Position numbers and translations under genes: made by a program
Assembly (NCBI GenBank): GCA_027491295.1
Contig: JAIXWK010000003.1
Location: forward strand, 62,001 to 126,000
Source of the DNA: Microbacteriaceae bacterium
GTDB lineage: Bacteria; Actinomycetota; Actinomycetes; Actinomycetales; Microbacteriaceae
Direction: 5' to 3'
Length of the DNA: 64,000 bases
Notes under the pieces: model-generated
Seen by the model: only the letters and a program-made list of their open reading frames with translations
Databases searched by the model: none
Told to the model about the DNA's origin: nothing
Shown here: positions 8,949 through 16,106 of the stretch, piece by piece
Layout: each line of letters begins with the position of its first letter
Numbering within the stretch: the first letter of the stretch is position 1

Positions 8949-9746
8949 CTAGTTAGCCTTGGCGCCAAGCCAAACGGTGATGGCAATTATGAAGCCCAAG
9001 CCAAAGATCCAAACGAACAGACCCTCGGCAACCGGACCGATTGACGCAAGTTCATAACCACCAACAGAGTCAGCTTCTTCCACATACTTCAAATAAGCGA
9101 TGATGTCGCGTTTGTCTTCTGGGGTTAGGTTCGCATCGTTGAAAACTGGCATGTTCTGCGGACCGGTAACCATGGCCTCGTAGATGTGCTTCTCGGTTAC
9201 ACCGCCAAGAGCAGGTGCAAACTTGCCCTGGGTGAGTGCACCACCGGCACCAACGGCGTTGTGACACATTGCACAGTTGATGCGGAACAGCTCACTACCG
9301 TGAGTCATGTCGATGTCATCACCGGTGGTTCTTAGGTACTCGGCGTCTGGGATTGCAGGGCCAGGTGCTAAAGAGGCAACATAAGCGGCCATTGCAGAAA
9401 TTTGCTCTTCAGTGAACTGAACTGGCTTCTTGTATAGCTGAGGGCCTGATGCCTGTCCTGGCATGCGGCCGGTGCCAACCTGGAAGTCAACCGATGCTGC
9501 TCCCACGCCGATCAAGCTTGGGCCGCCAATTGCACCCTCACCATTTGATCCGTGGCAGCTTGCACAGTTTGCCAAAAAGAGCTTGCGGCCCTCGGCAACC
9601 TGGTCAGCACTGGATACCTCAGCCTGCACCACGTTGGTTGCAGCGGCGTAGCCACCACCGGATAGCACGAGCCCTAGAAAGATTACGAAGCCAATCGCCC
9701 AAGGGCGACGGCGCATCGGCTTTTCCTGGTTCAAGAGTTTCTCCAT
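8949..9746 (-). CDS. qcrC: Di-heme cytochrome cc subunit of the bcc complex
   Basis: A 265-residue protein with an N-terminal signal-anchor, two cytochrome c domains and a C-terminal membrane helix. Heme motifs are CASCH (C61, C64, H65) and CAMCH (C158, C161, H162); likely distal Met ligands are M95 (GRMPGQ) and M199 (QNMPVF). The fused di-heme protein replaces a soluble cytochrome c and hands electrons straight to the aa3 oxidase. Its ATG directly follows the ctaE stop. A Shine-Dalgarno-like CAGGA better fits the internal ATG at codon 11 (MRRRPWAIGF), so the true N-terminus may be ten residues shorter. Confidence 0.95.
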   Translation of the reverse strand: MEKLLNQEKPMRRRPWAIGFVIFLGLVLSGGGYAAATNVVQAEVSSADQVAEGRKLFLANCASCHGSNGEGAIGGPSLIGVGAASVDFQVGTGRMPGQASGPQLYKKPVQFTEEQISAMAAYVASLAPGPAIPDAEYLRTTGDDIDMTHGSELFRINCAMCHNAVGAGGALTQGKFAPALGGVTEKHIYEAMVTGPQNMPVFNDANLTPEDKRDIIAYLKYVEEADSVGGYELASIGPVAEGLFVWIFGLGFIIAITVWLGAKAN

Positions 9747-10373
9747 TTATTTCAAGATGTAGACGACTACGAATAGTCCGATCCACACCACATCGACGAA
9801 GTGCCAGTAGTAAGAGACCACGATGGCGCTGGTGGCTTCTTTGTGGCCGAAGTTCTTGGCTGCATAGGCGCGACCAATAACAAGCAAAAATGCGATCAGA
9901 CCGCCGGTTACGTGAAGTGCGTGGAAGCCGGTGGTGATGTAGAAAGCGGAACCGTAGGAGTTGGAACTCAGGGAAACGCCCTCTGAGATCAAAACTGCGT
10001 ACTCCCAAACCTGACCTGCAACGAAGATTGCTCCCATTACGTAGGTTAGGAAGAACCACTCAACCATTCCCCATTTAGCAGGGGACCAGCCGGTGCGTTT
10101 TGGCTGTAGTCGCTCTGCCGCGAATACACCGAACTGCGCGGTAAATGAACTTGCAACCAGGATCAAGGTGTTCACCAGTGCGAATGGCACGTTCAGAATC
10201 TGAGTGTCATTGGCCCAAAGGTCCGGAGCACCCGCGCGGAGGCTGAAGTACATCGCGAATAGGCCAGCGAAGAACATAACTTCGCTACCAAGCCAAACGA
10301 TCGTGCCGACGCTGGTCGCGTTCGGTCTGTTGATGGTCCCGCCGTGCACGGCGGGCAAAGTGGTTGCGGACAT
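9747..10373 (-). CDS. ctaE: Cytochrome c oxidase subunit III
   Basis: A 208-residue protein with five predicted membrane helices, the short form of subunit III. Family motifs visible include [20 protein letters not shown] near the N-terminus and [11 protein letters not shown] in the fourth helix. It stabilises subunit I in the aa3 oxidase. It is the first gene of the ctaE-qcrCAB operon, so oxidase and bcc subunits are made together. The ATG lies exactly six bases after a TAAACT hexamer, which predicts a leaderless transcript. It is divergent from trpD. Confidence 0.95.
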   Translation of the reverse strand: MSATTLPAVHGGTINRPNATSVGTIVWLGSEVMFFAGLFAMYFSLRAGAPDLWANDTQILNVPFALVNTLILVASSFTAQFGVFAAERLQPKRTGWSPAKWGMVEWFFLTYVMGAIFVAGQVWEYAVLISEGVSLSSNSYGSAFYITTGFHALHVTGGLIAFLLVIGRAYAAKNFGHKEATSAIVVSYYWHFVDVVWIGLFVVVYILK

Positions 10374-10379
10374 ACCTAA

Positions 10380-10385
10380 AGTTTA
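10380..10385 (-). promoter_or_regulatory. -10 hexamer of a leaderless promoter (ctaE)
   Basis: On the minus strand TAAACT is followed by six bases and the ctaE ATG at 10373. It matches the spacing seen at seven other genes here and would drive the ctaE-qcrCAB operon. Confidence 0.55.
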
Positions 10386-10394
10386 CCCCATCAT

Positions 10395-10406
10395 CCTCGG
10401 CCGAGG
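10395..10406. promoter_or_regulatory. 12-bp perfect palindrome between ctaE and trpD
   Basis: CCTCGGCCGAGG is a perfect palindrome in the 104-base divergent region. It lies about ten bases upstream of the ctaE -10 hexamer, that is within the -35/spacer zone, and about 60 bases upstream of the trpD -10. A repressor or activator site is possible; no regulator is assigned. Confidence 0.3.
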
Positions 10407-10465
10407 CCCGCTGTAACAAGGGAATTTCGAACTATTTTTAGACCGATGGCCCTAAATTGCCTCGG

Positions 10466-10471
10466 TAGACT
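10466..10471 (+). promoter_or_regulatory. -10 hexamer of a leaderless promoter (trpD)
   Basis: TAGACT is followed by exactly six bases and the ATG at 10478. No Shine-Dalgarno is present and the -35 region is weak. Confidence 0.55.
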
Positions 10472-10477
10472 GCTGGC

Positions 10478-11536
10478 ATGACCGAACAAAGCTGGCCGAC
10501 CACCCTAAGTGCCCTTTTGGAGGGGGAGGACCTCTCTAGAACTGCCGCAAGCTGGGCACTGCGCGAAATCATGTCGGGAGAGGCATCTGAAGGGCAAATC
10601 GGTGCATTCATGATGGCTTTGCGCTCAAAAGGGGAGACCGTCTCTGAGCTTGCTGGTTTGGTCGACGTAATGCTTGACAATGCAGTTCTACTGAACACCG
10701 GCAGTGACGCCGTTGACATCGTCGGAACCGGGGGAGACCTGGTCGGAACCGTCAACATCAGCTCAATGGCCTCGGTAGTAACCGCAGCAGCTGGAATTCC
10801 GGTGCTAAAGCACGGTTCAAGGTCCGCATCGGGTAAGACCGGCTCTTCCGAGATGCTTGAAGTTTTGGGCATTCGCCTCGACTTGGCGCCAGCTCAGGTG
10901 GCAGAGGTTTTCAAAGAAGTCGGAATCACATTTTTCTTCGCTCCTGTTTTCCACCCCGCTATGCGGTTCGTCGCTCCCGTGAGAAAGCAGCTCGGAGTTC
11001 CCACCACATTCAACTTCCTAGGACCGCTGGCAAACCCAGCCCAGCCAATCGCAACCGCCTTGGGTGTATCAAATCCGGAGATTGCGCCCCTTATGGCACA
11101 AGAGCTTGCTCAGCGCGGCCGCACCGCCCTGGTCTTTAGATCCCTAGACGGCTTGGATGAGATCTCAGTCACCGCTCCAACTCAGATTTGGCAGGTTTCG
11201 GGCGGTCAGGTGCAGGAATTCATGGTTGAGAGGTTTGTAAATCCAGATATCAGGCTCGATCAGCTCCTTGGTGGCGATGCCAAGCACAACGCTGAGGTGG
11301 CAGCAGCACTATTTGCCGGTGAACTAAGCGGCAACTTCAAGGCGATTAAGGAAGTTGTCTTACTCAACAGCGCAGCCGGTATCGCTGCATATGAATTAGC
11401 TAAAGACTCGAACCTGGCGAGTAAGTCAATTGAAGACCGACTTCAGAGTGGATTCGACTTAGCTAAGAGCGCTCTGGAATCCGGCGCAGCGCACGAGAAG
11501 CTCGTGCAGTGGTCACACGCCACACAGATCAAGTAA
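10478..11536 (+). CDS. trpD: Anthranilate phosphoribosyltransferase
   Basis: A 352-residue enzyme that joins anthranilate to PRPP, the second step of tryptophan synthesis. The glycine-rich PRPP/Mg site is visible as DIVGTGGDLVGTVNIS (GTGGD at 83-87), and the anthranilate site as KHGSRSASGKTGSSE near 115-130; the substrate channel motif FFFAPVFHPAM follows. It is a single gene with no other trp genes around it. A stand-alone trpD beside ctaE is common in actinobacteria. Confidence 0.95.
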   Translation: MTEQSWPTTLSALLEGEDLSRTAASWALREIMSGEASEGQIGAFMMALRSKGETVSELAGLVDVMLDNAVLLNTGSDAVDIVGTGGDLVGTVNISSMASVVTAAAGIPVLKHGSRSASGKTGSSEMLEVLGIRLDLAPAQVAEVFKEVGITFFFAPVFHPAMRFVAPVRKQLGVPTTFNFLGPLANPAQPIATALGVSNPEIAPLMAQELAQRGRTALVFRSLDGLDEISVTAPTQIWQVSGGQVQEFMVERFVNPDIRLDQLLGGDAKHNAEVAAALFAGELSGNFKAIKEVVLLNSAAGIAAYELAKDSNLASKSIEDRLQSGFDLAKSALESGAAHEKLVQWSHATQIK

Positions 11537-11566
11537 TTCGTATTCTCAACCGCTGGGAGCGGCATC

Positions 11567-11595
11567 AATAAACGCTAGTTGACATAATGTTTATT
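11567..11595. repeat. Inverted repeat AATAAAC / GTTTATT between trpD and the Nudix gene
   Basis: Seven-base arms (11567-11573 and 11589-11595) flank a 15-base spacer in an AT-rich pocket of the 90-base gap between two convergent genes. A TTGACA (11579-11584) sits inside the spacer. It could be a weak terminator-like hairpin or a protein site; there is no T-tract. Confidence 0.35.
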
Positions 11596-11626
11596 ATCGG
11601 CTTTATGAACCGAGACCTGGCGCGGG

Positions 11627-12091
11627 CTACAGTCCCTGGATCCGTAAGCGTTCGATCAACAAATCAATTGCGCCCTGTGGCCCAACCCAGAGCTGCTCAC
11701 CTATCACTTCATCGAGAGTCAACCAGCGGTGCATAACGGTGTCGCGATGTTCGTTTTCTGTCCAGTTTTCTGAACTTGGTTCAAAAGGCTCTGAAACTCT
11801 CAGCTCGAAAAAGTGAGCTTCTCCAGAATCATGCAGCCGGACATCGTCCATCGGATGGTGAATTCTTGTAATTTCCAAGAAATCGGCTGGATTGAAAATC
11901 TTCCCGGTCTCCTCAAAGACCTCGCGGATGATCCCTTGCAGCGGTTCCTCACCAGTTTCTAGTCCGCCTCCTGGAAAAACCCACTGCGGTGGCAATCCAG
12001 ACCCTGGGTCAAAGTGGGAGAGAAACAGCAAGAACTTGTTCTCTGGGGTGATGATTAGCGCTCTGGTTGAGATTCTGTGTCGCGGATTCAC
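11627..12091 (-). CDS. Nudix hydrolase
   Basis: A 154-residue protein with a full Nudix box at about 42-64: G42, E48, R56, E57, E60, E61 and G63 fit GX5EX7REUXEEXGU. Such enzymes hydrolyse nucleoside diphosphates linked to another group. The segment ALIITPENKFLLFLSHFDPG before the box matches MutT-like housekeeping members. The substrate cannot be predicted. It overlaps the end of the YczE-like gene by four bases (ATGA) and is probably co-transcribed with it. Confidence 0.9.
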   Translation of the reverse strand: MNPRHRISTRALIITPENKFLLFLSHFDPGSGLPPQWVFPGGGLETGEEPLQGIIREVFEETGKIFNPADFLEITRIHHPMDDVRLHDSGEAHFFELRVSEPFEPSSENWTENEHRDTVMHRWLTLDEVIGEQLWVGPQGAIDLLIERLRIQGL

Positions 12092-12693
12092 AGCTTTCCT
12101 TTTTTGTCGACCAATTTAAACAGCCTGAGCCCAAGCTGGTTTAGATAGCCAATGGCAAAGGCGAAGATCAGCGTTCCTTCTCGAACCTGCCCGCCGAGTG
12201 CGAAACCAACCACAACAACCAGAACTTCGACAATTGACCTGGCCTGCCAAAACGGCAACTTAAAGCGTTGAGCGATACCGGTGTTTAGCCCATCACGTGG
12301 GCCTTTGCCCATACCGCAAGAAATGTAGAGCCCCGTGGCAAACGAGACAACTACCAAACCGAGTACAAACCAGATCAGTTGAGCCAAGTAGCTATCGAGC
12401 GTTGGCATCAGGGGCAGCCAGAAATCCGCGTAAACACCGAGAAGAACGGCATTGAGAATCGAACCTATGCCTGGTTTCACCCGAAGTGGAATCCACGCCA
12501 TCAGCACCATGACGCTCACGGCGATAGTTGACTGTCCAAAACTCAATCCGGTTTGCTTTGAAATACCCTGCGCTAGCACATCCCATGGGGCCAGTCCGAT
12601 CGATGCGTGAACCAGCATTGCAATGCCAATGCCGTAGACAAATAGCCCGACATTTAGCTTCAGGAAGCGATACACGAAATTAGACTGAACCAC
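12088..12693 (-). CDS. YczE-like integral membrane protein
   Basis: A 201-residue protein with five predicted membrane helices. The segments GIGIAMLVHASIGLAPWDVL and CGMGKGPRDGLNTGIA are characteristic of the YczE/YyaS/YitT-like group, whose biochemical role is unsettled. The start is GTG 12693, six bases after the hexamer TAATCT, so a leaderless mRNA is likely. Only 21 bases separate it from the divergent GDPD gene, so each promoter must reach into the other gene. Confidence 0.82.
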   Translation of the reverse strand: MVQSNFVYRFLKLNVGLFVYGIGIAMLVHASIGLAPWDVLAQGISKQTGLSFGQSTIAVSVMVLMAWIPLRVKPGIGSILNAVLLGVYADFWLPLMPTLDSYLAQLIWFVLGLVVVSFATGLYISCGMGKGPRDGLNTGIAQRFKLPFWQARSIVEVLVVVVGFALGGQVREGTLIFAFAIGYLNQLGLRLFKLVDKKGKL

Positions 12694-12699
12694 GTCTAA

Positions 12700-12705
12700 A
12701 GATTA
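12700..12705 (-). promoter_or_regulatory. -10 hexamer of a leaderless promoter (YczE-like gene)
   Basis: On the minus strand TAATCT is followed by six bases and the GTG at 12693. The whole divergent gap is 21 bases, so the -35 position lies within the GDPD coding region. Confidence 0.5.
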
Positions 12706-12714
12706 GGGGTAGCC

Positions 12715-13473
12715 TTGCCAGATTCAGCATTGAAGCAGTATTTCGATACTGCTCGCCCACATCTTTTGGCCCACCGCGGACTCAATCAGCACCAGATGGG
12801 CATCGACGAAAACTCAATTGCTGCATTCGAGCAGGCATGGAAATTTGGAGCGACCCACATCGAGTCCGATGTGCACGCCACCAAGGATGGCGTTGCCGTC
12901 TTGTTCCATGATGACGACCTGGAGCGAGTGGCCGGACTCCCCCTAAAAATTAGCGATTTGACCTTTGCCGAGCTAAGCGAAATAGAGCTGACAAATGGTT
13001 CCAGGGTCCCAAGCCTCAAAGAAGTACTCCAGCACTTCCCCAGCCTGCGACTGAATCTAGACGTGAAGGCTGAGGCTGGCTGCGCAGCGACAGCAAAAGT
13101 GCTAAACGAGTTCAAGGCCTTCGACCGGGTCCTGGTATCTAGCTTCTCCAAGGCTCGAAAGCTTCAGACCCTGCGTCTTTTGGATGCCAAGGTGGCCACC
13201 AGCGCAGCCAGCACCGAGGTGCTTGGTCTTTGGGTTACCCACAAGCTCTTTGGCATTGGCTTTGGTCTAATTGCGAAGAACTTTGATGCGATTCAAATAC
13301 CGCGCAGCTTTGGCCTAATTCAGCTCGATACCAAAAGCTTTATCAAGCGAGCCAGAAAGCACGGGCTCGAGGTCCACTTCTGGACCGTCAATGACCCTAA
13401 AGATGGAGCAGCTCTGATTGCCCTAGGTGCCACCGGTATCGTCTCTGACCGGGTAGATCTCTTCAAATTCTGA
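12715..13473 (+). CDS. Glycerophosphodiester phosphodiesterase family protein
   Basis: A 252-residue TIM-barrel protein of the GDPD family, which releases glycerol-3-phosphate from glycerophosphodiesters. Catalytic and metal residues are in place: H20 and R21 in LLAHRGLNQ, E50 and D52 in THIESDVHAT, and H65 in VLFHDDDLERV. The C-terminal HFWTVNDPKDGAALIALGAT is the usual barrel end. No signal peptide, so probably cytosolic. The TTG start at 12715 is supported by AGGGG upstream. Confidence 0.92.
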   Translation: MPDSALKQYFDTARPHLLAHRGLNQHQMGIDENSIAAFEQAWKFGATHIESDVHATKDGVAVLFHDDDLERVAGLPLKISDLTFAELSEIELTNGSRVPSLKEVLQHFPSLRLNLDVKAEAGCAATAKVLNEFKAFDRVLVSSFSKARKLQTLRLLDAKVATSAASTEVLGLWVTHKLFGIGFGLIAKNFDAIQIPRSFGLIQLDTKSFIKRARKHGLEVHFWTVNDPKDGAALIALGATGIVSDRVDLFKF

Positions 13474-13505
13474 ACGCTTCCTGTGAATCGGCGAGATTAG
13501 GAATT

Positions 13506-13524
13506 ACCCCATAGCCTGTGGGGT
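13506..13524. repeat. Inverted repeat in the rbpA leader
   Basis: ACCCCA (13506-13511) and TGGGGT (13519-13524) are exact inverse arms around a seven-base loop, 11 bases before the rbpA ATG. It could be an operator overlapping the promoter (TAGCCT lies in the middle) or an RNA hairpin near the ribosome site. Confidence 0.35.
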
Positions 13525-13534
13525 TGGGACGCGT

Positions 13535-13894
13535 ATGGCTGAATCTATGCGCGGTATGAGACTAGGAACACAATCCCTCGAGTCAGATCGTGGTGTGGCC
13601 CTTTCCAGCCGGCAAACTGCTGAGTTTCGTTGCGCTCAAGGGCACCAATTCCCCGTTGTTTTCTCCAGCGATGCAGAGCTCCCACAAACTTGGGAATGCG
13701 CAGCTTGCAGTTCTGTCGCCATTCGCTTCGAAAATGGGGCCGAAATTGAAGTTACCGGCCTAGATGTCGAACCAAAGCGCTCACACTTTGACATGGTGTT
13801 AGAGCGCAGGACTCGCGACGAGCTTGAAGAGTTGCTGGCCGAAGTGCTAGCCGAGATGCGCGATCGCCGCTCGAAAGGCCGACTTACCGCCTAG
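13535..13894 (+). CDS. rbpA: RNA polymerase-binding protein RbpA
   Basis: A 119-residue actinobacterial transcription factor that binds RNA polymerase and the primary sigma factor and stabilises open promoter complexes. The N-terminal tail (MRGMRLGTQSLESDRGV), a core domain with C33, H37, C55 and C58 as a zinc-type cluster, a basic linker, and the sigma-interaction domain (KRSHFDMVLERRTRDELEEL, about 81-112) are all visible. The 3' end overlaps the convergent ppm gene by 11 bases. In Mycobacterium tuberculosis rbpA is likewise next to ppm1. A second RbpA-family gene lies at 53815-54192. Confidence 0.93.
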   Translation: MAESMRGMRLGTQSLESDRGVALSSRQTAEFRCAQGHQFPVVFSSDAELPQTWECAACSSVAIRFENGAEIEVTGLDVEPKRSHFDMVLERRTRDELEELLAEVLAEMRDRRSKGRLTA

Positions 13895-14594
13895 TCAGGC
13901 GAGTAATTCCCCACTTGGTCGCAAGCACAAAAGCCTCCAGAACAATAGCCAGCGTCATTTTGCTGACTCCGTTCTCGCGCTCCACGAACTCAATTGGAAC
14001 CTCAGTAACTTTGCCGCCGATTGCCAACACGTTCTTTGTCATTTCAACTTGAAACCCATAACCCTGAGCGGCAACACTCTCCAGCGGAAGTTTAAGCAGC
14101 AGTTCTTTGCCGTAGACCCGAAACCCCGCTGTCAGGTCTCCGAGGTTTGAACCCAACATTCTGGCCGCGTAAAAGTTCCCAAACCTTGAAATCAACATTC
14201 GGTACCAGGGCCAGTTGCGCACCGCTCCCCCGGGAACCCAGCGCGAACCAATCACCAGCTGATCCAAGCCAGCTCTATCTAAAAGTTTTGGCAGGTCCTG
14301 AGCGCGGTGGCTGCCATCAGCATCCATCTGCACCAAAAACTCAAAGCCATTCGCAATCCCCCAGCTGATACCGGCTAGATAGGCCTTTCCAAGGCCCTCT
14401 TTGCCGCCTCGGTGCAGCACGTGCATTGCGGTAAGCGAGGCAGCGAGCCTTTCGGCGAGCGCTCCGGTGCCATCCGGAGAGTTGTCATCAATTACCAATA
14501 GCTCGACAGTTGGGTTGTGGATAAAGAGGTCGGATACCGATTTCTCCAAGGTTTCAATCTCGTTGTAGGTCGGCATCATGACCAGGGTCTTCAT
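13884..14594 (-). CDS. ppm1: Polyprenol monophosphomannose synthase (GT2)
   Basis: A 236-residue GT2 glycosyltransferase of the dolichol-phosphate-mannose synthase type. It uses GDP-mannose to mannosylate polyprenyl phosphate, giving the donor for extracytoplasmic mannosylation. Visible motifs are PTYNEIETL at the N-terminus, DDNSPDGT, the metal-binding D91-A-D93 in VQMDADGSH, and GSRWVPGG. No C-terminal membrane helices, so it is the catalytic domain only. Its start overlaps the end of lnt by four bases. This pairs it with lipoprotein N-acylation, as in the mycobacterial Lnt-Ppm1 protein. Confidence 0.9.
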   Translation of the reverse strand: MKTLVMMPTYNEIETLEKSVSDLFIHNPTVELLVIDDNSPDGTGALAERLAASLTAMHVLHRGGKEGLGKAYLAGISWGIANGFEFLVQMDADGSHRAQDLPKLLDRAGLDQLVIGSRWVPGGAVRNWPWYRMLISRFGNFYAARMLGSNLGDLTAGFRVYGKELLLKLPLESVAAQGYGFQVEMTKNVLAIGGKVTEVPIEFVERENGVSKMTLAIVLEAFVLATKWGITRLTRR

Positions 14595-16090
14595 CGCTTG
14601 CGCCTAATCCCAAGTGCCAAAAAGCTAAGAGCGAGGGCTGCGTTTAGGCCATCAAACCAAAGACCCAATCCAGTTGCTGGGGTGCTTCCCTCAGTAAGTG
14701 GAACGTTTTGCACCATGGCATCAGCGGTGTACCACTCAAGCTCATCAAGCACAGCGCCATTGGGTAGGTAAATAGCACTAAGTCCAACGGTAGAGATGTT
14801 TACCACTGCCCTGCCGGTTTCAATTGCGCGCAATCTTGCAATCGCGGCCTGCTGATAGGTCTCGTCGCTGTAACCAAAGTCTGCGTTGTTGGTTTGAGAA
14901 AGAATTAGCTGCGCACCATCGAGTACCAAACCACGAGGAATGTCGTCCTCCGCTATTTCGAAGCAGATAAGACTTCCGGCTGTGAACTGGGAGTTAGTAA
15001 AGATGCCGTCTCTAGTGCCAAAGGAATAACCCCTTGGGACCAGGTCGATTAAATCCGGAGCAAGACTGCGCCAAAACGCGCGGTCTGGAACGTACTCAGC
15101 GAATGGCACCGGCCGCTTCTTATCGTAAAAATCTGTCGGCCCAATGCCCGGTTCCCAGAAGATCGTTGAGTTGAAAGCCTCTTCACCTCGGTAGGTGATG
15201 GTTCCAAACGCCAGTGGTGCTTGGTATTTCTCAACCAGAGTCTCGATCTCTGCCCTGGCCCCAGCTGAATCCAGCGGAGAAATGTCGCTGGCATTTTCAG
15301 GCCAGACAATTAGGTCTAGCTCTTCCCCTTCGGGAATCTGTGCGAAGCTGGCATCCAGGTGATTCTGCAAGATCGCACCACGCTCTTGGTTTGAAAAAAG
15401 CCCTGCCAGAGCATTGCCCTGCACCGCAGCGATCCTGATTTCACCGACCTGCTCAGTCCCAAGACCAATCGGGGTTATTGCAGGAATTAAGGCTACTGCT
15501 GCAGCGATAGCAGCCATGGGAATTAGCTTTGCTGGCCTCTTCTTGATCGATTCAAGCGAGATCAATATCAGCAGCATGGAGATAAGCACCAGCGCAAAAC
15601 CTATAAGTGAAATTCCACCCCACCACGCGTAGTTTGCAAACCAACCATCGGCCTGGGTCATGCCCAATCGCGACCATGGAAATCCGCCGTAGGGGAAGTT
15701 TGAGCCAACCCACTCGCGCAAGGTCCAGATGCTGGCTGCGGCGAATGCGAAACCAACCAAGCCGTAGCCCTTGGGTTTCAGCCTTCGGTATAGCCAGGCG
15801 GTTGCTCCAACCCCAAGGGCGAAGAAGAAGGACATCAGAGTGCTCAGCGCAATCAGCGGTACCGGTCCCAGGTATAGCGCCAGCCACTCAATGTGAGAGA
15901 TGTAGTAGGCCTGACCGGCGATAAACCCAACAGCGCTTGCGACCCAAAATCCAAGCCCTCGGGTTGCTAAGAAGATCAACCCTGGAATCAATACCGCAAG
16001 GATCCAAACGCCTTCGGTCGGAAACGCATAGAGTGCTAAACCAGCGGCAATAATCGCTAGCGGGATTCGCCACAGCAGTTGAATCATCAC
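14591..16090 (-). CDS. lnt: Apolipoprotein N-acyltransferase
   Basis: A 499-residue membrane enzyme that adds the third acyl chain to the N-terminal cysteine of lipoproteins. About six helices fill residues 1-205, followed by an extracytoplasmic nitrilase domain with the triad E265 (IVWPENASD), K324 (YDKKRPVPF) and C376 (LICFEIAED). A final helix lies at the C-terminus. Likely clients in the window include CtaC and the FKBP lipoprotein. It is 16 bases from helY and is coupled to ppm. Confidence 0.93.
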   Translation of the reverse strand: MMIQLLWRIPLAIIAAGLALYAFPTEGVWILAVLIPGLIFLATRGLGFWVASAVGFIAGQAYYISHIEWLALYLGPVPLIALSTLMSFFFALGVGATAWLYRRLKPKGYGLVGFAFAAASIWTLREWVGSNFPYGGFPWSRLGMTQADGWFANYAWWGGISLIGFALVLISMLLILISLESIKKRPAKLIPMAAIAAAVALIPAITPIGLGTEQVGEIRIAAVQGNALAGLFSNQERGAILQNHLDASFAQIPEGEELDLIVWPENASDISPLDSAGARAEIETLVEKYQAPLAFGTITYRGEEAFNSTIFWEPGIGPTDFYDKKRPVPFAEYVPDRAFWRSLAPDLIDLVPRGYSFGTRDGIFTNSQFTAGSLICFEIAEDDIPRGLVLDGAQLILSQTNNADFGYSDETYQQAAIARLRAIETGRAVVNISTVGLSAIYLPNGAVLDELEWYTADAMVQNVPLTEGSTPATGLGLWFDGLNAALALSFLALGIRRKR

Positions 16091-16106
16091 TTGAGAAGCC
16101 TAAAAC

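Noticed and set aside
9619-10059. 146-codon open frame across ctaE/qcrC
   Set aside because: It is out of frame with two confident genes on the same strand and has low-complexity composition.
11587-11740. Small open frame starting at ATG 11587, antisense to the Nudix gene
   Set aside because: No ribosome site, no recognisable sequence, and mostly antisense to a confident gene.
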